From Candidatus Accumulibacter sp. UBA704 (GTDB lineage: Bacteria; Pseudomonadota; Gammaproteobacteria; Burkholderiales; Rhodocyclaceae), in NCBI GenBank assembly GCA_002304785.1, contig DBMG01000196.1, forward strand, positions 28,185 through 43,396: a stretch of DNA of 15,212 nt, read 5' to 3'. Below, one piece after another: positions 13,671 to 15,212 of the stretch (positions within the stretch are counted from its first letter, which is position 1; the number at the start of each line of letters is the position of its first letter). The translations under genes and the position numbers were made by a program. Under the pieces are notes generated by a model. The model did not search any database, was not told the DNA's origin, and worked only from the letters and a program-made list of their open reading frames with translations.

Positions 13671-15092
13671 ATGAAGCCTTTCATGAATGCCGATTTCCTT
13701 CTGCCCGATGACTGCTCGCAGAGGCTGTACCACGATTACGCAGCGCAGATGCCGATCATCGACTACCACTGTCACCTGCCGCCGGCGGACGTTGCCGGCA
13801 ATTCGTGTTTCCGCGATCTGGCTCATGCCTGGCTAGGCGGCGACCACTACAAGTGGCGCGCCATGCGCTCCAACGGCGTGATGGAAGAGGATATCACCGG
13901 GCATCCTGCCGACTACCGAACCTTCCTGGCCTGGGCGCGTACCGTGCCCAAACTCGTCGGCAATCCGCTGTACCACTGGACTCACCTCGAACTGCAGCGT
14001 TATTTCGGCATCGACCTGCCGCTCAGTGAGAAGACCGCGCCGATGATCTGGGAGGCCTGCAACGCCCGCCTCGTCACTCCCGAATTCGGCGCGCGCTCGC
14101 TGCTGGAAAAAATGAAGGTCAAGGCCATCGGTACCACCGACGATCCGGCCGATAGCCTCGAGTACCACATGGCCTACGGCCAGGCCCGCCAGCCCGGCCA
14201 ACCGGTGATGGTGCCCAGCTACCGCCCGGACAAGGCTCTGGCCGTGGATGATCCCGTCACTTGGAAAGCTTATCTGGCCAGGCTCGGCGCGGCCGCCGAT
14301 GTGTCCATCGGGTCCTACAAGGAGCTCGTCGCCGCCCTTCAGAAACGCCACGACGTTTTCCATGCGCTCGGCTGCCGTGCTTCCGATCACGCGCTGGTCT
14401 CCCCATTTGCCGTGTTCGTCTCCGATCAGGCGCTCGGGGAGCTTTTCGACAAATTCATCAAGGGCACGGTACCCTCCACGGAAGAGGCCGAAGCGTTCAA
14501 GACCGCGCTGCTGCTGGAAATCGGGCGCATGAATGCCCGTCGCGGCTGGGCCATGCAGCTGCACATGGCCTGTGTTCGCAACCTGAATTCCCCGATGTTC
14601 CGGAAGCTCGGCCCGGATACCGGCTTCGACGCGGTGGCTGATCGACCGATCGCCGAGAAGCTGGGGCTGTTCCTCAATGCGCTGCAGGTCGACAATCTGC
14701 TGCCCAAGACCATTCTCTACTCGCTCAACCCGAACGACCTTGAAGTGCTCGGCACGGTGATGGGCTGCTTCCAGGACGGCTCGATTCCCGGCAAGATTCA
14801 GTGCGGCTCGGCCTGGTGGTTCAACGACCACATCGAAGGGATGCGTCGGCAGATGGTCAGCTTGGCCAATCTCGGGCTGCTCTCGCGCTTCGTCGGCATG
14901 CTTACCGACTCGCGCAGCTTCCTGTCCTTCCCGCGCCACGAGTACTTCCGGCGCATCCTGTGCGCGCTCGTCGGCGGCTGGATGGAAGCCGGCGAGATAC
15001 CGGCGGACTTCGATACCTTCGGAAAGATGGTCCAGGACATCAGCTTCAACAACGCGAAAGACTATTTTGCGATCCCCGGGGCGGATGATTGA
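13671..15092 (+). CDS. uxaC: Uronate isomerase (glucuronate isomerase) UxaC
   Basis: 473-residue cytoplasmic enzyme that interconverts D-glucuronate with D-fructuronate and D-galacturonate with D-tagaturonate, the first step of the isomerase pathway for hexuronates. It belongs to the amidohydrolase superfamily. The N-terminal metal-binding His-x-His is H33 and H35 in DYHCHLPPAD. DHYKWRAMRSNGV and GNPLYHWTHLELQRYFGI are nearly the same as in enteric UxaC, and the length matches the family. ATG 13671 has GGGAG at 6 nt spacing; the upstream GTG at 13635 in the same frame lacks a site and adds residues absent from the family. It is divergent from the LysR gene. Confidence 0.96.
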   Translation: MKPFMNADFLLPDDCSQRLYHDYAAQMPIIDYHCHLPPADVAGNSCFRDLAHAWLGGDHYKWRAMRSNGVMEEDITGHPADYRTFLAWARTVPKLVGNPLYHWTHLELQRYFGIDLPLSEKTAPMIWEACNARLVTPEFGARSLLEKMKVKAIGTTDDPADSLEYHMAYGQARQPGQPVMVPSYRPDKALAVDDPVTWKAYLARLGAAADVSIGSYKELVAALQKRHDVFHALGCRASDHALVSPFAVFVSDQALGELFDKFIKGTVPSTEEAEAFKTALLLEIGRMNARRGWAMQLHMACVRNLNSPMFRKLGPDTGFDAVADRPIAEKLGLFLNALQVDNLLPKTILYSLNPNDLEVLGTVMGCFQDGSIPGKIQCGSAWWFNDHIEGMRRQMVSLANLGLLSRFVGMLTDSRSFLSFPRHEYFRRILCALVGGWMEAGEIPADFDTFGKMVQDISFNNAKDYFAIPGADD

Positions 15093-15108
15093 TGTAACCT
15101 AGTCCGGC

Positions 15109-15143
15109 TATCCGCCGGCGTCTCTCTCCGCACGCGGCGGATA
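15109..15143 (+). repeat. Hairpin between uxaC and the next gene
   Basis: TATCCGCCG (15109-15117) and CGGCGGATA (15135-15143) form a perfect 9-bp stem with a 17-nt loop that can add a GCG/CGC pairing. No T-run follows, so it looks like a stabilising or processing hairpin, or a leader element, rather than a terminator. Confidence 0.5.
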
Positions 15144-15177
15144 TCGGGAAACGATCCGTTATCGAAAGGACAAGCAA

Positions 15178-15212
15178 ATGCAAGCTCAAGCAGACATCGC
15201 CCTGATTGGACT
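15178..15212 (+). CDS. Probable 6-phosphogluconate dehydrogenase, N-terminal fragment cut by the window end
   Basis: Only twelve residues are visible, MQAQADIALIGL. They match the opening of NADP-dependent decarboxylating 6-phosphogluconate dehydrogenases, where ADIALIGLAVMGQN forms the first strand and Rossmann turn. Another beta-hydroxyacid dehydrogenase is possible. The ATG has AAAGGA (15165-15170) at 7 nt spacing. It lies 85 nt after uxaC on the same strand and may be co-transcribed with it. Confidence 0.6.
   Translation, partial: MQAQADIALIG

Noticed and set aside
13833..14939. Long open frame antisense to uxaC (368 codons)
   Set aside because: It lies opposite a well-supported uxaC, has no ribosome binding site or family resemblance, and its His/Arg/Gly-rich composition is that of a shadow frame in GC-rich DNA.
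1..15212. tRNA, rRNA, CRISPR, insertion sequence or prophage features
   Set aside because: No cloverleaf, repeat-spacer array, transposase-like protein or terminal inverted repeats flanking a mobile gene were seen on either strand.

Overview
The window looks like chromosomal DNA from a GC-rich betaproteobacterium, probably of the Rhodocyclales type. The grounds are GC-rich codon usage, the family mix (LivHMGF, TRAP transport of organic acids, a Tim44-like secreted/membrane protein) and close protein resemblance to proteobacterial homologues. The species call is inference. No rRNA, tRNA, CRISPR, transposase or phage gene was seen.

Left block (1-4866, + strand): a tight livH-livM-livG-livF operon with 1-8 nt overlaps encodes the two permeases and two ATPases of a branched-chain amino acid type ABC importer. 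No periplasmic binding protein gene lies in the window. A DMT/EamA family transporter follows 27 nt after livF. Middle block (4867-7806, + strand): a small secreted protein of unknown function, a beta-hydroxyacid dehydrogenase family enzyme, a small unrecognised secreted/membrane protein with its own terminator-like hairpins, and a Tim44-like domain protein. A strong bidirectional terminator (7827-7861) separates this block from the convergent genes on its right.

Right block (7881-15212): this appears to be a hexuronate (glucuronate/galacturonate) uptake and catabolism locus. On the minus strand are a three-gene TRAP transporter (dctP, dctQ, dctM), a Gfo/Idh/MocA oxidoreductase and a LysR-type regulator. 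Divergent from these, on the plus strand, is uxaC (uronate isomerase), followed by the first codons of a probable 6-phosphogluconate dehydrogenase. The TRAP binding protein resembles uronate-binding members, and UxaC would isomerise the imported uronate.

Two things stand out. First, the TRAP large permease carries a clean extra C-terminal domain of about 94 residues that reads as a cadherin/Ig-like (Big_9-type) beta-sandwich repeat, normally found in bacterial surface adhesins. Second, uxaC and the oxidoreductase gene have nearly identical predicted promoters (TTGGAT-N18-CATAAT and TTGGAT-N18-GATAAT) embedded in a 19-bp shared element. A LysR-type recognition box ATAC-N7-GTAT is centred about 64 bp upstream of the predicted uxaC start, and a related half-site sits at nearly the same distance upstream of the oxidoreductase promoter. 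Together these suggest a small LysR-controlled uronate regulon. A terminator-like hairpin directly after dctP probably sets binding-protein expression above that of the membrane subunits.
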